Positions 19,141 to 30,601 of a DNA stretch of 64,000 nt are shown one piece after another. A model generated the notes under the pieces. It had not been told where the DNA came from, made no database searches, and saw only the letters and a list, made by a program, of their open reading frames with translations. Each line of letters begins with the position of its first letter. The first letter of the stretch is position 1. Location: assembly GCA_024703915.1 (NCBI GenBank), contig CP087969.1:5766001-5830000 (forward strand), given 5' to 3'. This DNA is from Massilia sp. H-1 (lineage in GTDB: Bacteria; Pseudomonadota; Gammaproteobacteria; Burkholderiales; Burkholderiaceae_D). A program made the translations under genes and the position numbers.

Positions 19141-19512
19141 TCAAAGGGTGTGCGTGGCGCGACGAACGCAGTGCGGCGCCCAGAATTTCTTCAATGCGCA
19201 GCTTGGCACGGTGGCCGGTTTCGTCGTCGGGGAAATGCACGCCAATCCCCTGCGCCTTGTTGTTATTGGCGCCTACGGCATGATCCACGCGACCTTGCCT
19301 GCGATCGGGTATTTGTTCGGGTCATCCATCAGCGCCAGGATCAGGTAGATCTCGTCGCCAAGTTTGTACAGCTTCACGGTCGGCACGAACATGCCGCCAT
19401 GCTTGAGGAAAGGCATATAGGCAGCGTACAGCGCCGCCTTTTCCTTGATCGCCAGCGAGAGCACCGAAGGCCGCGCGGGCGTGGCGTTCGGGTCAGGTGG
19501 TTTGCCGGTCAT
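19141..19512 (-). CDS. pilZ: PilZ-domain protein (type IV pilus assembly)
   Basis: About 123 residues after restoring one missing base near 19275. It matches the short PilZ of pilus systems: SVLSLAIKEKAALYAAYMPF, FVPTVKLYKLGDEIYLILAL, IAGKVAWIMPYGANNNKAQG, IGVHFPDDETG. This subtype sits next to holB and tmk in many proteobacteria, exactly as here, and is needed for pilus biogenesis; it typically lacks the RxxxR c-di-GMP motif, which is also not visible here. Confidence 0.88.
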
Positions 19513-19522
19513 GTAAATCCTT

Positions 19523-20555
19523 TCAGGTACAGCATGCAGTGTAATCGAGCAACATGTCTTCTAAGAACAGCTTTGGCGACAGCGGATGGTCCGACGTCGC
19601 CCGCCGTTCATTGGCGCTCTTTATTGCCCGCATCAGGTTGGAAGTGTGCACTTTCCCGGCTAACGCTGCAAGTTCCTTCTGATAGCGCAGGTAATATCTG
19701 ATGCTTCCAGACAGTTTGTATGAAAACACATCATAAAGCCAGCGTTGCTGCCAAGATACGACCGAGCTCAAAGGCGTCTTGCTGAGCTTGTCCGCCGTCT
19801 TGAGCGCGCCATCGATGCTCGGGTGGGCCAGCAATTGCAGCAAGGCTTCCATCTCTTCGCGCTCGCCCGCCTCGGACTGGGCCAGGGCCGCCAGCGGCGC
19901 CCCGCCCTGCTCGCGCAGCCAGCTGTCGGCGTCGGCCAGGCCCTGGGCCTTGAGCCAGGCCGCGGCCTGGGCATGGTCGGGCATCGGCAAGGCGAACTTG
20001 CGGCAGCGCGACAGGATCGTCGGCAGCAGCCGGTCCAGGCTGTTGGAGGACAGCAGGAACACGGTACCGGGCGGCGGTTCTTCCAGCGTCTTGAGCAGCG
20101 CATTCGAGGCCGAAGCGTATTGAGCGCCTCGGCCGGGTACACCACCACCACGCGCAAACCCTGGCGGTGGGTCGAAATGTTCATGAAATCGGCCAGATTC
20201 CGGATCTGCTCGATCTTGATTTCCTTGGACGGCGTCTTGGCGGCCTTGGCTTTCTTGGCCTCGCCTTCGCCCTCCTCGCCTTCCGGCGCCTCGTCTTCCA
20301 GCGCTTCCGGACGCACGCGGCGGTAATCAGGGGTGATTGTGCTGGGAGAACCAACCGCAGGACGCACAAGCGCCGCAGGCGTGGCCGTCGGGACGCACGT
20401 TCTCGCACAGCAAAGCCTGGGCGAAGGTTTCGATGAAGTCCGACTTGCCAGTGCCTGCGGCGCCATGGAACAGAATCGCGTGCGGCATGCGTTCAGCGCA
20501 ACTGCTGCAGCTGGCGCCACGCAGACTCTTGCCACGGATAGATGGAATTGCTCAT
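19523..20555 (-). CDS. holB: DNA polymerase III subunit delta'
   Basis: About 343 residues: clamp-loader subunit of the replicative polymerase. Walker-A-like HGAAGTGKSDFIETFAQALL, zinc cysteines in CGACASC, the sensor-1 region TVFLLSSNSLDRLLPTILSR and a helical C-terminal domain are visible. An unusual acidic/lysine-rich insert (EDEAPEGEEGEGEAKKAKAA) follows the zinc module. Three single-base insertions (near 20125, 20335 and 20500) split the frame. The start is MSNSIYPWQESAW at 20555, 48 bp after tmk, so the two are probably cotranscribed. Confidence 0.9.
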
Positions 20556-20603
20556 GGAATCAATCGCTTGCAGCCGGAATATAAAGTCATTTCTAGCGGC
20601 ATG

Positions 20604-21239
20604 TTAAAGCATTTTCTCAAGTATGCCAGCCAGCTGGAAGCCGGATTTCCTCGATCGAGGCGGGTCGAATCGACCACCACTATGCGTTGAGGAAACTGTG
20701 CCGCGCGACGCAGGTATTCATTCCGGCATGCCTGGAAGAAGTCCTTCTGCTCCTGCTCAAATTTGTCGAGCGTGCGTGTTGCGTCGAGCCGGGCGCGCGC
20801 CACTTCCAGCGGCACATCGAACAGCAGCGTCAGGTCGGGCTGCAAGACCGGGTGCACCCAGTGTTCGAGCGCTTCCATCTTGGACCGGTCCAGGCCCCGC
20901 CCGCCGCCCTGATAGGCGAAACTGGCATCGGTAAAGCGGTCCGAAATGACCCAGTCGCCACGCGCCAGGCCAGGTTCAATGACTTGCGCGATATGCTCGC
21001 GGCGGCTGGCAAACATCAGCAATGCTTCGGTTTCCAGGTGCATCTTTTCGTGCAACAGCAGTTCGCGCAATTTCTCGCCCAGCGCGGTGCCGCCCGGTTC
21101 GCGCGTGGACACCACAGTCTTGCCGCGCGCTCAGCCAGTCGGCAACGAAGCCGATATGCGTCGATTTTCCGGCGCCATCGATCCCTTCGAAACTGATGAA
21201 CTGACCTCGCTTGCCTGCTGATGTGCTGCTTTGATTCAT
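20604..21239 (-). CDS. tmk: Thymidylate kinase
   Basis: About 211 residues: phosphorylates dTMP to dTDP. P-loop FEGIDGAGKSTHIGFVADWL, the DR(F) motif DRFTDASFAYQGGGRGLD and the lid region are clear. One missing base near 21125 (between LSAR and GKTVVSTREPGG) and one extra base near 20645 break the frame; after the latter repair the protein ends LAGILEKML at 20604. It lies 15 bases downstream of mltG and upstream of holB, a common arrangement. Confidence 0.92.
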
Positions 21240-21254
21240 GGAACGGAATGCACT

Positions 21255-22292
21255 TTATCGTTGGTATTGATTGACAGCCTTGTTATGGTCGCCCAGGTTG
21301 TCCGAAAACTTGCTGGTGCCATCCCCGCGCGACGAAGTACAGGGCATTGCTCTTGGCCGGGCCAAGCGCCGCGGCCAGCGACTGCACGCCAGGCAAAGCG
21401 ATCGGCGTGGGCGGCAGGCCGGTGCGCATATAGGTATTGTAAGGGGTATCGGTTTCCAGATCCTTCTTGCGGATATTGCTTAAGCGTAGCTGTCGCCCAT
21501 GCCATAAATGATGGTCGGATCGGTCTGCAGCATCATGCCCTGCTTGAGGCGGTTGACGAAGACGGCGGCGATCATGGCGCGCTCGGATTTTTGTCCGGTT
21601 TCCTTTTCGACAATCGAGGCCATCACCAGGGCTTCGTACGGCGACTTGTACGGCAGGCTGGCGTCGCGCTTTTCCCAGGCCGCGTTCAGGTGGTTGATCA
21701 GCAATTCATGCGCCTGCTTGTAGACTTGCAGGTCGCTCGAACCCTTGGCGAACAGATAGGTATCCGGGAAGAACAAGCCTTCCGGCGACTTGTAGTCGGC
21801 CGAGATGCGCGCCATCAGTTCCTTGTCCGACAAGTCGGCCGTGTCGTGCTTCAGGCTCTTGCTGGCTGCCACGGCCTGGCGCATCTGCTTGAAGGTCCAG
21901 CCTTCGATGATGGTCAGCGATTCCTGGGCAGAATTCGCCGCGGACCAGCTGGTCGACCAGTGCGCGCGGCGAGGTATTCGGCTTGAGCTCGTAGCTGCTT
22001 AAGCCTTGATGCGCGACGCCTTTTGCGTGACGCGGGCCAGCATCGAGAACAGCGTGGGATTGACGGGAATACCGGCGCGGGCGATCTCCTGCGAAGCGGC
22101 GGCGACGCCATTTCCCGGAGTAATCGAAAAGGCGATCGGGTCGCCACCAGTCGTGATGGGCTGCTTGGCCCAGTAGGAAAAGCCTGCCGCTGCCGCAGCG
22201 ACAATCAGGATAACCAGATAGATCAGTGTTTTTATGGATCGCATGGGTGACTTGGTGGTTTTGCGCGGCGTCCGGCGGGATTTTCTCGACAT
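21255..22292 (-). CDS. mltG: Endolytic murein transglycosylase MltG
   Basis: About 345 residues. A single N-terminal membrane segment (TLIYLVILIVAAAAAGFSYW) precedes the YceG domain. The conserved catalytic region reads SPEGLFFPDTYLF; EALVMASIVEKETG and RLKQGMMLQTDPTIIYGM follow. The C-terminal substrate-contact region (GLPPTPIALPGVQSLAAAL, SKFSDNLGDHNKAV) is reached only after repair of the altered site at 21478; a second altered site at 21997 interrupts RIKAGSYELKP. A further break near 21930. MltG cleaves nascent glycan strands at the inner membrane. Divergent from ygfZ. Confidence 0.9.
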
Positions 22293-22345
22293 CTCTATAA
22301 TGAGCCCGTAATGATAAAGCTTTAATCAGGATAACCAAAAAATAT

Positions 22346-23400
22346 ATGACCAGCTGGAATGACTACCTCTCGTCGCAAGGTGCGCGACATAGTGCCACAG
22401 AGACGCCCCATGTGCCAGATTTTGGGCGGACTTTGCGCGTTTCCGATTTGTCCGCTTAGCTTCGTCGCGGTGGTCGTCAGGGCCAGGGCTTGATCGCCGT
22501 CACTGGCGACGACGCCGCCAGTTTCCTGCATAACCAGCTGACCAATGACGTCCAGCACCTGGGTCAGGCCGAAGCGCGCCTGGCCGGTTACTGTACCTCC
22601 AAAGGTCGCCTGCAGGCATCGTTCCTCATGTGGCGCGACGCCCAGTCCGTGTATCTGCAATTGCCGCGCGAACTGCAGCCTAGCCCTGCAAAAACGCCTG
22701 TCGATGTTCGTGATGCGCGCCAAGGCCAAGCTCAGCGACGCCACCCCGGAGGCCGTGCTCGGCTTCGGCGGCCTGCGCGCCGGCGCCGTCCTGGAAGGCT
22801 TGTTCGGCACCCTGCCAGACTGCGCCCTACGGCAAGCTCGATCATGCACTCGGCACCCTGGTGCGGCTGGCGGACGCTTTCGGCACCCCGCGCTACCAGT
22901 GGCTGACCACGGCCAGCCAGGCGCAAGAAGCCTGGCCGGCGCTGAGCGCAGCGCTCACGCCCATCGGCGACGACGCCTGGCGCCTGGCCACGATTCACGC
23001 TTAAGCATCCCGGAAATCACGCTCAAGACGCAGGAACAATTCGTTCCGCAAATGGTCAATTTCGAGCTGCTGGGCGCGGTCAACTTCAAGAAGGGTTGCT
23101 ACCCAGGCCAGGAAATCGTGGCGCGCAGCCAGTATCTCGGCAAGCTCAAGCGCCGCACCGCGCTGGCCAGCATCGATGCGCTACGCCCAGGCTGGTGACG
23201 AAGTGTTCGCCGCCTCCGATCCCGACCAGCCGTGCGGCATGGTGGTGAACGCCGCGCCGAACGGTGCGGGCGGGTTTGACGCCCTGGTGGAAATGAAGCT
23301 GGCCGCCATCGGCGAAGGCGACGTGCACCTCGGCTCGGCCGCAGGCGCCCTGCTGGCCATGCAGCCCATGCCCTACCCGCTCGACGCGATCGACGTATAA
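22346..23400 (+). CDS. ygfZ: Folate-binding YgfZ/IbaA-type Fe-S assembly protein
   Basis: About 345 residues. The family signature KGCYPGQEIVARSQYLGKLK is intact; GLIAVTGDDAASFLHNQLTN and YCTSKGRLQASFL mark the aminomethyltransferase-like N-terminal domain. YgfZ uses tetrahydrofolate in maintaining certain Fe-S enzymes. Breaks: altered sites at 22454, 22678 (restores LQPALQKRL) and 22999 (restores IHAGIPEITL), with indels near 22830 and 23190. It starts a plus-strand group with the DUF4936 and NRDE genes. Confidence 0.9.
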
Positions 23401-23402
23401 CC

Positions 23403-23681
23403 ATGAGCGACCTGTACATCTACTACCGCGTGCCTGACGAACATGCCCAGCAACTGGCGCCGCGCGTGCAGGGCCATGCAGGCCGCGCTCGGTGGTGGAC
23501 AGCTCAAGCCAGCCGGCCCGGCTCGCGCGACGGCATGCAAACCTGGATGGAAATTTACCCGGACGCGCCCGACGGTTTTGACGCAGCGCTGGCACTGGCC
23601 GTGCGCCAGGCGGCCTTGTCAGAACTGATCTCCGGCGAACGCCACACCGAAGTTTTTACGGACCTAAGCACATGTGCCTGA
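23403..23681 (+). CDS. DUF4936 protein
   Basis: About 92 residues. It begins MSDLYIYYRVPDEHAQQLAP, typical of this small betaproteobacterial family, and ends EVFTDLSTCA, overlapping the ATG of the NRDE gene. Reading across 23470-23530 probably hides two compensating small indels (expected VQAMQAALGGGQLKPA). It follows ygfZ by 2 bases; conserved coupling with ygfZ suggests a related, unknown role. Confidence 0.75.
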   Translation: MSDLYIYYRVPDEHAQQLAPRVQGHAGRARWWTAQASRPGSRDGMQTWMEIYPDAPDGFDAALALAVRQAALSELISGERHTEVFTDLSTCA

Positions 23682-24409
23682 TCGTTTTCGCCTGGCGGGT
23701 CGTTCCCGGCGCGCCACTGATTGCCGCGGCTAACCGCGACGAATACTACGACCGCCCGGCCGCCGCCATGCTGCCTGGCCGGAAAACCCCAAGATCTATG
23801 CCGGACGCGACCTCAAGGGTGGCGGCAGCTGGATGGGCATCACGCAGGAAGGGCCGCACGGCCCCAAATTCGCCGCGCTGACCAATATCCGCGGGCCGCA
23901 GGAGCGCCGCACCGACGCCCCATCGCGCGGTGCGCTGGTGGCCGACTACCTGTCCGGCGAGCTCGACGCACCGGCCTACATCGCCAAAATTACCGAAACG
24001 AGCGGCGCCTACAACGGCTTCAACCTGGTGCTGGGGGACCGCGAACGGCTGTACTGGTTCTCGAACCGGGGCATGGAAGACGAGCGCAATGGCAAGGAAC
24101 TGGCGCCTGGCATCTACGGTATTTCCAACAGTCTGCTCGATGCGCCATGGCCGAAGGTCGTGCGCACCAAGGCCCAGTTCGCCAGCCTGCTGTGCCAGGG
24201 CGCACCGGAAGACGCCTACTTCGAAATGCTGGCCGACACCACCCGCGCGCCCGACCTGCGCCTGCCCGACACCGGTATCGAGCTCGACCTCGAACGCGTG
24301 CTGTCGGCCGTCTGCATCGAGACGGCCGGTTACAGGCACCCGCACCTCGACCGTCGTCAAGCTGTACGCCGACGCGCCCGCCGAACTGCACGAGCGCGTA
24401 CTGCAGTAA
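23672..24409 (+). CDS. NRDE (TANGO2-like) family protein
   Basis: About 245 residues. The N-terminal MCLIVFAWRV and AANRDEYYDRPAAAM contain the family-defining NRDE motif with Cys2; GGGSWMGITQEGPHGPKFAA, LTNIRGPQERR and SNSLLDAPWPKV follow. Frameshifts near 23785 and 24332; after the second the end reads TVVKLYADAPAELHERVLQ. TANGO2-like proteins have been connected with heme trafficking in other organisms; the bacterial role is open. Confidence 0.82.
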
Positions 24410-24410
24410 C

Positions 24411-25329
24411 TTATTGCGCCGCCTTCATCTTGGCGCGCAGCATGTCGTGCACATGGGGCGTCGCCTTGTACGGATCGCTGGGATTCTTGTGGTGCACGAT
24501 CTCGTCCATGCGGTCCGCCACGCCGCCCAGCGCGCCCGGGTGCGAATAAATATAGAACTGGCCATCGTGGATTGCGTCAAACGTGATCTGCGCCACTTCT
24601 GCCGCCGAGACCTTGCCCGACTCGACCGCCTTCACCGTCATGGCCTGGGCCACCTTCTGGCTGGCCGTTGCCGCGCCCGTCATGGCCACATCGGCCGGAC
24701 GGTTGCAGGTGCGACTGGCTGATCCCGGTCGGCACAAAGTACGGGCACAGGACCGAGGCGCCAATCGGCGCTTCCACCAGCTGCAAGTCGTGATACAGCG
24801 TTTCCGACAGCGACACCACCGCATGCTTGGACACGTTGTACACGCCCATGGTCGGTGCGTTGAGTAGACCCGCCATCGACGCCGTATTGACGATATGGCC
24901 TTCGTAGGCCGGGTCTTTGGCGGCGCTCTCGAGCATAAGCTTGGTGAAGATGCGCACACCGTGGATCACGCCCCACAGGTTCACGCCCAGCACCCATTCC
25001 CAGTCGCTGACGCTGTTTTCCCAGATCAGGCTAGGCCAGAACCGACGCTTCTAAGCATTGTTGAACACCAGGTGTACCGCGCCATACTTGGCCATGGTAG
25101 CGTCTGCCAGCGCCTGTACCTGCTCGGCATGGCGCACGTCGCAGATCATGGCCAGCACGGATGCACCAGCCGCTTCCAGTTCGGCCTTGGTGGCGTCCAG
25201 CGTGTCTTGCTGCACGTCGGCCAGGACCAGTTTCATGCCGAGGCTTAAGCGGCCCCTGAGGGCGAATTCACGGCCGAGGCCACTTGCGCCACCGGTGATG
25301 ACAGCGACTTTATCGTTGAAATTTTTCAT
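24411..25329 (-). CDS. Short-chain dehydrogenase/reductase
   Basis: About 305 residues. The NAD(P) motif TGGASGLGREFAL, the NNAG segment (interrupted by altered sites at 25047 and 25030; repair gives FNNAGVGSAGLIWENS), and catalytic YNVSKHAVVS with upstream Ser in NTASMAG are visible. A further altered site at 25243 interrupts the region before MKLVLADVQ. It is the last gene of the thiolase-led minus-strand operon; its ATG overlaps the stop of the MDR gene. Substrate unknown. Confidence 0.85.
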
Positions 25330-26327
25330 GGGATGAGCTGTACCAGTTGTTTGCCAAAGTTGCGGCCCTTGAGCAGGCCGATGAATGCTTCCAGTGCGGC
25401 AGCCAGGCCCGGCGCCACCGTTTCGCGGTAGGTGAGATGGCCGTTCGCGACCAGTTCCGCCATGGCGGCCAATCCTTGCGGCCACAGGTCCTGGTGTTCG
25501 GTCACGATGAAACCGCGCATCGTGAGCGGCTGGTCAGGATGAAGCGCATGTTGCAGGCACCGCGAGGTCGTCGCCGTTGTAGTAGCAGATCAGCCCGCAC
25601 AGGGCAATGCGGCCGAACGGGTTCATCAGCGGCAGCGCCGCGTCGAAACAGGGCCCGCCCACGTTTTCGAACAGGGCGTCGATGCCATCCGGCACGGCCT
25701 TCGCGAGATCGGCCGCCAGATTGCCCGCCTTGTAATCGATGCAGGCGTCAAAGCCCAGTTCTTCGACCACATAGGCGCACTTCTCCGGCCCGCCCGCGAT
25801 GCCGACCGCGCGGCAACCCTGCAGCCGGGCCAGCTGCCCCACGGCACTGCCGACCGCGCCGCTGGCGGCCGAAACCAGGATGGTATTGCTTAGCCACCGG
25901 CTTCATGATCTGATTGAGGCCGTACCAGGCCGTCATGCCCGGCATGCCGACCGCGCCCAGATACGCCGACAGCGGAATGCGGCTGGTATCGACCTTGCGC
26001 AGCAAGACGCCGTCCGAGATCCCCATCTCGGCCCAGCCCAGCATGCCGACCACCTTGTCGCCCACGGCAAAGCGCGGATTGTTGGACGCGACAACTTCAT
26101 GCATGGTGCCGCCGATCATGGTCTCGTCCAGCGGCTGGGCGGCGGCGTAGCTCTTGGCTTCGCTCATCCGGCCCCGCATATAGGGGTCCAGCGACAGGAA
26201 ATGATTGCGGACCAGGACCTCATCGCTTGCAGGGCCTAAGCAGGTTCACGGTCTCCAGGCGGAAATTTTCAGGCTTGACGGCGCCACGGGGACGCGCCGC
26301 CAGCACGATGCGTTGGAACGACGTCAC
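25326..26327 (-). CDS. MDR-superfamily NADP-dependent oxidoreductase
   Basis: About 333 residues of the zinc-free quinone/prostaglandin-reductase-like group (curcumin reductase CurA/PTGR type). Start is probably GTG (VTSFQRIVLAARPRGAV), two bases after the stop of the preceding SDR. Family blocks: FLSLDPYMRGRM, GGTMHEVVASNNPRFAVGDKV, GMPGMTAWYGL, the nucleotide-binding SAASGAVGSAVGQLARLQGC and GLICYYN. Breaks: altered sites at 26234 and 25888 (restores PVAGNTILVSAAS) and an indel near 25545. Ends KQLVQLIP. Confidence 0.85.
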
Positions 26328-26329
26328 GC

Positions 26330-27118
26330 TCAAACCGCCGATACGCCGCCGTCGACCGCGAGGGTCTGGCCGGTAATGTGTTTGCTTAAGCATCGGATGC
26401 GAACAGCAGCGCCACGCCCTTGAGGTCTTCATCGTCGCCGATGCGGCCCAGCGGCGAGCCCTTGGCCAGCGCTTCTTCGCCGATACTTTCCAGCACACCC
26501 TTGGTCATCTTGGAAGGGAAGAAGCCCGGCGCGATCGCATTGACCGTGATGCCGTGCGCGCCCCACTCGCCTGCCAGCGTGCGCGTGAAGTTGATCACGG
26601 CGCCCTTGGAGGTGTTGTAGGCCACGGTCTTCATGGTGCCCGGCGGATTGCTTAAGCCAGGCTTGGCGATGGAGGCGATGTTGATGATGCGGCCGTACTT
26701 ACGCGGAATCATGGACAGCTTGCCCACCGCCTGGCTGACCAGGAAGATGCTGCGGATGTTCAGGTTCATGACCTTGTCCCAGGCTTCCACGGGATAGTCT
26801 TCGGTCGGCAGCGCCCCAGCTGGCGCCAGCGTTGTTGATCAGGATGTCGATATGGCCGAGGCGCTTGATCGCTTCGTCGACCAGCGGTCCGATGTGGGCT
26901 TCCTGCGACAGATCGGCGGCAATGGCCGAAGCCTTGATGCCGCGCGCGGCCAGATGGGCAACCGCTTCGTCGAGGTCGGACTGCTTGCGCGAGGACAGCA
27001 CCAGCGTGGCGCCCTGCTCGCCCAGCGCTTCCGCCATTTGCAGGCCGAGGCCGCGCGAGCCGCCGGTGATCAGTGCGGTCTTGCCGACCAGCGAGAACAA
27101 TTCTTGAGTTGTGCGCAT
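26330..27118 (-). CDS. SDR-family oxidoreductase
   Basis: About 260 residues. TGGSRGLGLQMAEALGEQGA is the cofactor motif; INNAGASWGA, YNTSKGAVINFTRTLAGEWG (catalytic Tyr-Lys) and VNAIAPGFFPSKMT follow. Breaks: an indel near 26815, an altered site at 26650 hidden by a neighbouring extra base so the frame stays open, and an altered site at 26384 whose repair gives ASDAGKHITGQTLAVDGGVS, the standard SDR C-terminus. Member of the thiolase operon; possibly a 3-hydroxyacyl-CoA or gluconate-5-dehydrogenase-like enzyme. Confidence 0.87.
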
Positions 27119-27134
27119 CGTTTTTCCTTGTGAG

Positions 27135-27437
27135 TCAGATTTCGTAGTCCATGCACTGGCGTTCATCGCGCACGGCGCCGATGAACGGAATGATGGCCTT
27201 ATGGGTGGGATGGGCTGCGTATTCGGCCAGCGCTTCCTTGCTGGCAAATTCGGAGTACAGAATCACGTCGTAGGTCGCTTCCAGGCCCGGCTGAGCCAGC
27301 GCGACTTCGAATTTCAGCGTGCCGGGCGACAGTTTGGCGCAGGCATCGAGCTTTTGCTTCATCTTGATGGCATTGGCCGCGCGGTCGCTGCCTTCGGCAA
27401 AGTCCTTCAGCTTCCACATCACAATATGTTTGATCAT
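27135..27437 (-). CDS. Dabb-family (stress-responsive A/B barrel) protein
   Basis: 100 residues and intact. MIKHIVMWKLKDFAEGSDRA and TYDVILYSEFASKEALAEYA are characteristic of the dimeric alpha/beta-barrel (Dabb) family; the HPTHKAIIPFI segment completes the fold. It lies between the acyl-CoA dehydrogenase and the SDR in the same minus-strand unit. Family members have varied or unknown catalytic roles. Confidence 0.82.
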   Translation of the reverse strand: MIKHIVMWKLKDFAEGSDRAANAIKMKQKLDACAKLSPGTLKFEVALAQPGLEATYDVILYSEFASKEALAEYAAHPTHKAIIPFIGAVRDERQCMDYEI

Positions 27438-27446
27438 GGCGTTTCC

Positions 27447-29301
27447 TTAGAACCAGGCGTCTTGCATGTCCAGCGTGGTGGTGTCGATACTGGCGAGCAG
27501 ATCCAGCTGCTGCGGCACTTTCGGCAATTCCCACTGGAAGAAATAGCGGCAGGCTTGCAGCTTGCCGTGATAGAAGTTCTTGTCGTCGTCCGTCGCCGCG
27601 CCGAGCTTGCCGGTGGCAACCAGGGCTTGTTCCAGCCACATCCAGGCTACCACCGCGTGGCCGACCGCTTCCAGATACAGGCTGGCATTGGCGAGCGTCT
27701 TGTTCATGTCGCCCGCTTCGTACAGGGTGGCCGTGACGCGGCCGATGCGGGCCCAGATGTCTTCCAGCTGCGAGGCATAGCCTTGCAGATCGGGCGCCTC
27801 CGCCAGGCGCACCTTGCCGATACTGGCCGCCAGTTCGGCGCTGATCGCCTTGAACAGCGCGCCTTTCTGCATCGACACCTTGCGCCCCAGCAGGTCCAGC
27901 CCGTGGATCCCGTGGGTGCCCTCGTGGATGGCATTCAACCGGTTGTCGTGGTAAAACTGTTCGACATTGTATTCCCGCGTGTAGCCGTAGCCGCCGTGCA
28001 CCTGGATGGCCAGGCTGTTCGCTTCCACGCACCACTGCGAGGGCCAGGATTTGGTGATCGGGGTCAGGAAGTCGAGCAGCATGCTTAAGCGTGGGCGCGT
28101 GCTTCCGGGTCCGGCGCGGTATTGAAATCGTCGACCAGCTTCGCGGAATACATGACCAGCGCCATGGCGCCTTCGGCATACGCCTTTTGCGCCAGCAGCA
28201 TGCGCCGCACATCGGTATGTTCGATGATGGCAACCTGCGGCTTGACCGGGTCTTTCTCGGCCGGATGGCGGCCCTGGGGCCGGTTGCGCGCGTAATCGAG
28301 CGCATGCAGATAGCCCGTCACGCCCAGCACGGCGGCGCACATGCCGACGCCGATGCGCGCTTCGTTCATCATGTGGAACATGTTCATCAAGCCCTGGTGC
28401 GGCTCGCCCACCAGGTAGCCGATGGCGCCGGCCTTGCCGTCCGGCCTGTGGCGGCCTTCGCCAAAGTTGAGCAGGCAATTGGTGGTGCCGCGGCTGCCCA
28501 TCTTGTGGTTGAGCCCGGCCAGCACGACGTCATTGCGTTCGCCGATGCTGCCATCCTCGCCCACCAGGAACTTGGGCACGATGAACAGGGAAATGCCCTT
28601 CACGCCGGGAATCAGCTTGCCATCAGGACCAGGAATCTTGGCCAGCACGAGGTGCACGATATTGCCCGCGAGATCATGTTCACCGGCGGAAATCCACATC
28701 TTGTTGCCGGTCAAGCGGTACTGGCGCTCGCCTTCCGGGGTAGAAGCGACCGGATCGGGTTCGGCGCGGGTGGTGATGTCCGACAGGCTGGAACCGGCCT
28801 GCGGTTCCGACAGACACATGGTGCCGAAGAACTTGCCTGCGAGCAGAGGCCGCACGAAGCGGTCCACCTGGCGCGGCGTGGCCGTCTTGAGCAAGGTATT
28901 GGCATTGCCGACGGTAAGGAAGATATAGGCCGAGGTCGCAATATTGGCCGACGTGAACCAGGCCGACAGCGCCTTGTCCACCACGCAGGGCAATTGCATG
29001 CCGTCGAACTCATAATCCTGGCCGGACGCCATCAGGCTTGGCGGCGGAAAACGTCGAGCGCGATTTTTACCTCGGGAATGATGGTCACCTTCTGGCCGTC
29101 GAAATGCGGCTCGTTGGCGTCGTTCTTTTTATTGTGGGGCGCGAACAGATCGGTGGCGATCTGTTCGGCGGTGTCGAGCGCGGCGTTGAACGTCTCGCGG
29201 CTGTGGTCCTGGAAACGCGGGCGCGCCGTCAGCGCCTCCACGTCCAGCCACTCGTACAACAGGAAGTCGATGTCGCGGCGCGACAATATCTTCGATTGCA
29301 T
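27447..29301 (-). CDS. Acyl-CoA dehydrogenase, long (DmdC-like) type
   Basis: About 600 residues, longer than classical acyl-CoA dehydrogenases because of an N-terminal extension (MQSKILSRRDIDFLLYEWLD) and an extra C-terminal domain. FAD/acyl-CoA blocks: GTMCLSEPQAGSSLSDITTR, YRLTGNKMWISAGEHDL, GYGYTREYNVEQFYHDNRLN (probable catalytic Glu region) and AIHEGTHGIHGLDLLGRK. Breaks: altered site at 28083 (restores AHAGMLLDF), a short deletion near 29035 where GCCGGCC is expected, and an indel near 28452. The enzyme oxidises an acyl-CoA to enoyl-CoA; chain specificity unknown. Confidence 0.9.
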
Positions 29302-29358
29302 GAGGAATCCTATCGGCGCCGGGACATCGCGGCCAGGGCGGCCGCGCCCCGGCTGGGT

Positions 29359-30545
29359 TTACACGACTTCGAACAGGCCTGCGGCGCCCTGGCCGCCACC
29401 GATGCACATGGTCACCACGACGTACTTGACGCCGCGGCGCTTGCCTTCGATCAGCGCGTGGCCGACCAGGCGCGCACCGGACACGCCGTAAGGATGGCCG
29501 ACGGCAATGGCGCCGCCGTTCACGTTCAGGCGGTCCATCGGGATGCCGAGGCGGTCCGCGCAGTACAGCACTTGCACGGCGAACGCTTCATTCAATTCCC
29601 ACAGGCCGATGTCGGAAACCGACAAGCCCGCCTTTGCAGCAGCTTGGGAATGGCGAACACGGGGCCGATGCCCATTTCGTCAGGCTCGCAGCTTCAGCCA
29701 CGGCAAAGCCGCGGAAGATGCCCAGCGGCTGCAGGCCGCGCGCTTCGGCGACCTTGCTGCTCATCAGGATCGAGACCGAGGCGCCGTCCGAAAACTGGCT
29801 CGCATTGCTTAGGCGCTGATCACGCCGCCCGGCACCGCCGAACGGATCTTGGAGACGGCCTCGATGGTGGTATCGGCGCGAATGCCTTCGTCGGCGGAAA
29901 TCGTCACTTCGCGCGAGAGCAGCATGCCCGATTCCTTGTCGGCCACGCCCATGATGGTGGTCATTGGCACGATTTCGGCATCAAACTTGCTTAGCCGCCT
30001 GGGCATTGGCCGCGCGCTGCTGGCTCTGCACGCCGTATTCATCCTGGCGGTCGCGCCCGATGTTGTAGCGCTTGGCGACCGTTTCGACCGTTTGCAGCAT
30101 CGGCCAGTACAGCTCAGGCTTGTTTTGCTGCAGCCAGACTTCGGCCAGCATGTGGGTATTCATTTCCTGCTGCACGCAGGAGATCGACTCGACGCCGCCA
30201 TGGCGTAGACCTCGCCTTCATGCGATGATGATGCGCTGGGCCGCCAGGGCAATGGTTTGCAGGCCGGACGAGCAGAAACGGTTGACCGTCATGCTTAGGC
30301 CGTGGTGACCGGGCAGCCGCCGCGCAGGGCGACCTGGCGCACGATGTTGGCGCCGGTGGCGCCCTCGGGGTTGGCGCAGCCCATGATGACGTCTTCGACC
30401 ATGCCCGGCTCGATGCTGAAGCGCGCGCGATCGCCGCCTGCAGAACGTGGCCGCCGAGCGTGGCGCCGTGGGTCATGTTGAATGCGCCTTTCCACGATTT
30501 GGCCAGGCCGGTGCGGGCGGTCGATACGATGACGGCGTCTAACAT
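29359..30545 (-). CDS. Acetyl-CoA C-acyltransferase (thiolase)
   Basis: About 397 residues. The nucleophile motif NRFCSSGLQTIALAAQRI, the GGAIAVGHPYGVSGAR block and the C-terminal CIGGGQGAAGLFEVV cysteine identify a degradative thiolase. Start MLDAVIVSTARTGLAKSWKG. Breaks: altered sites at 30293, 29989 and 29807 and indels near 30210 and 29685. It is the first gene of a minus-strand operon continuing with acyl-CoA dehydrogenase, Dabb, SDR, MDR and SDR genes, suggesting beta-oxidation. A TetR-type palindrome lies about 57-77 bp upstream of the start. Confidence 0.9.
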
Positions 30546-30601
30546 GTTTGTCTCCTGAATTGGGTGTTGTGGTTGCTGCGATCACAATGAGAATAGCACA
30601 T

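Noticed and set aside
23661..23669. GACCTAAGC as another altered GCCGGC site
   Set aside because: It lies in the natural C-terminus EVFTDLSTCA of the DUF4936 gene, which overlaps the next start in frame; the first base pair is GA, not GC.
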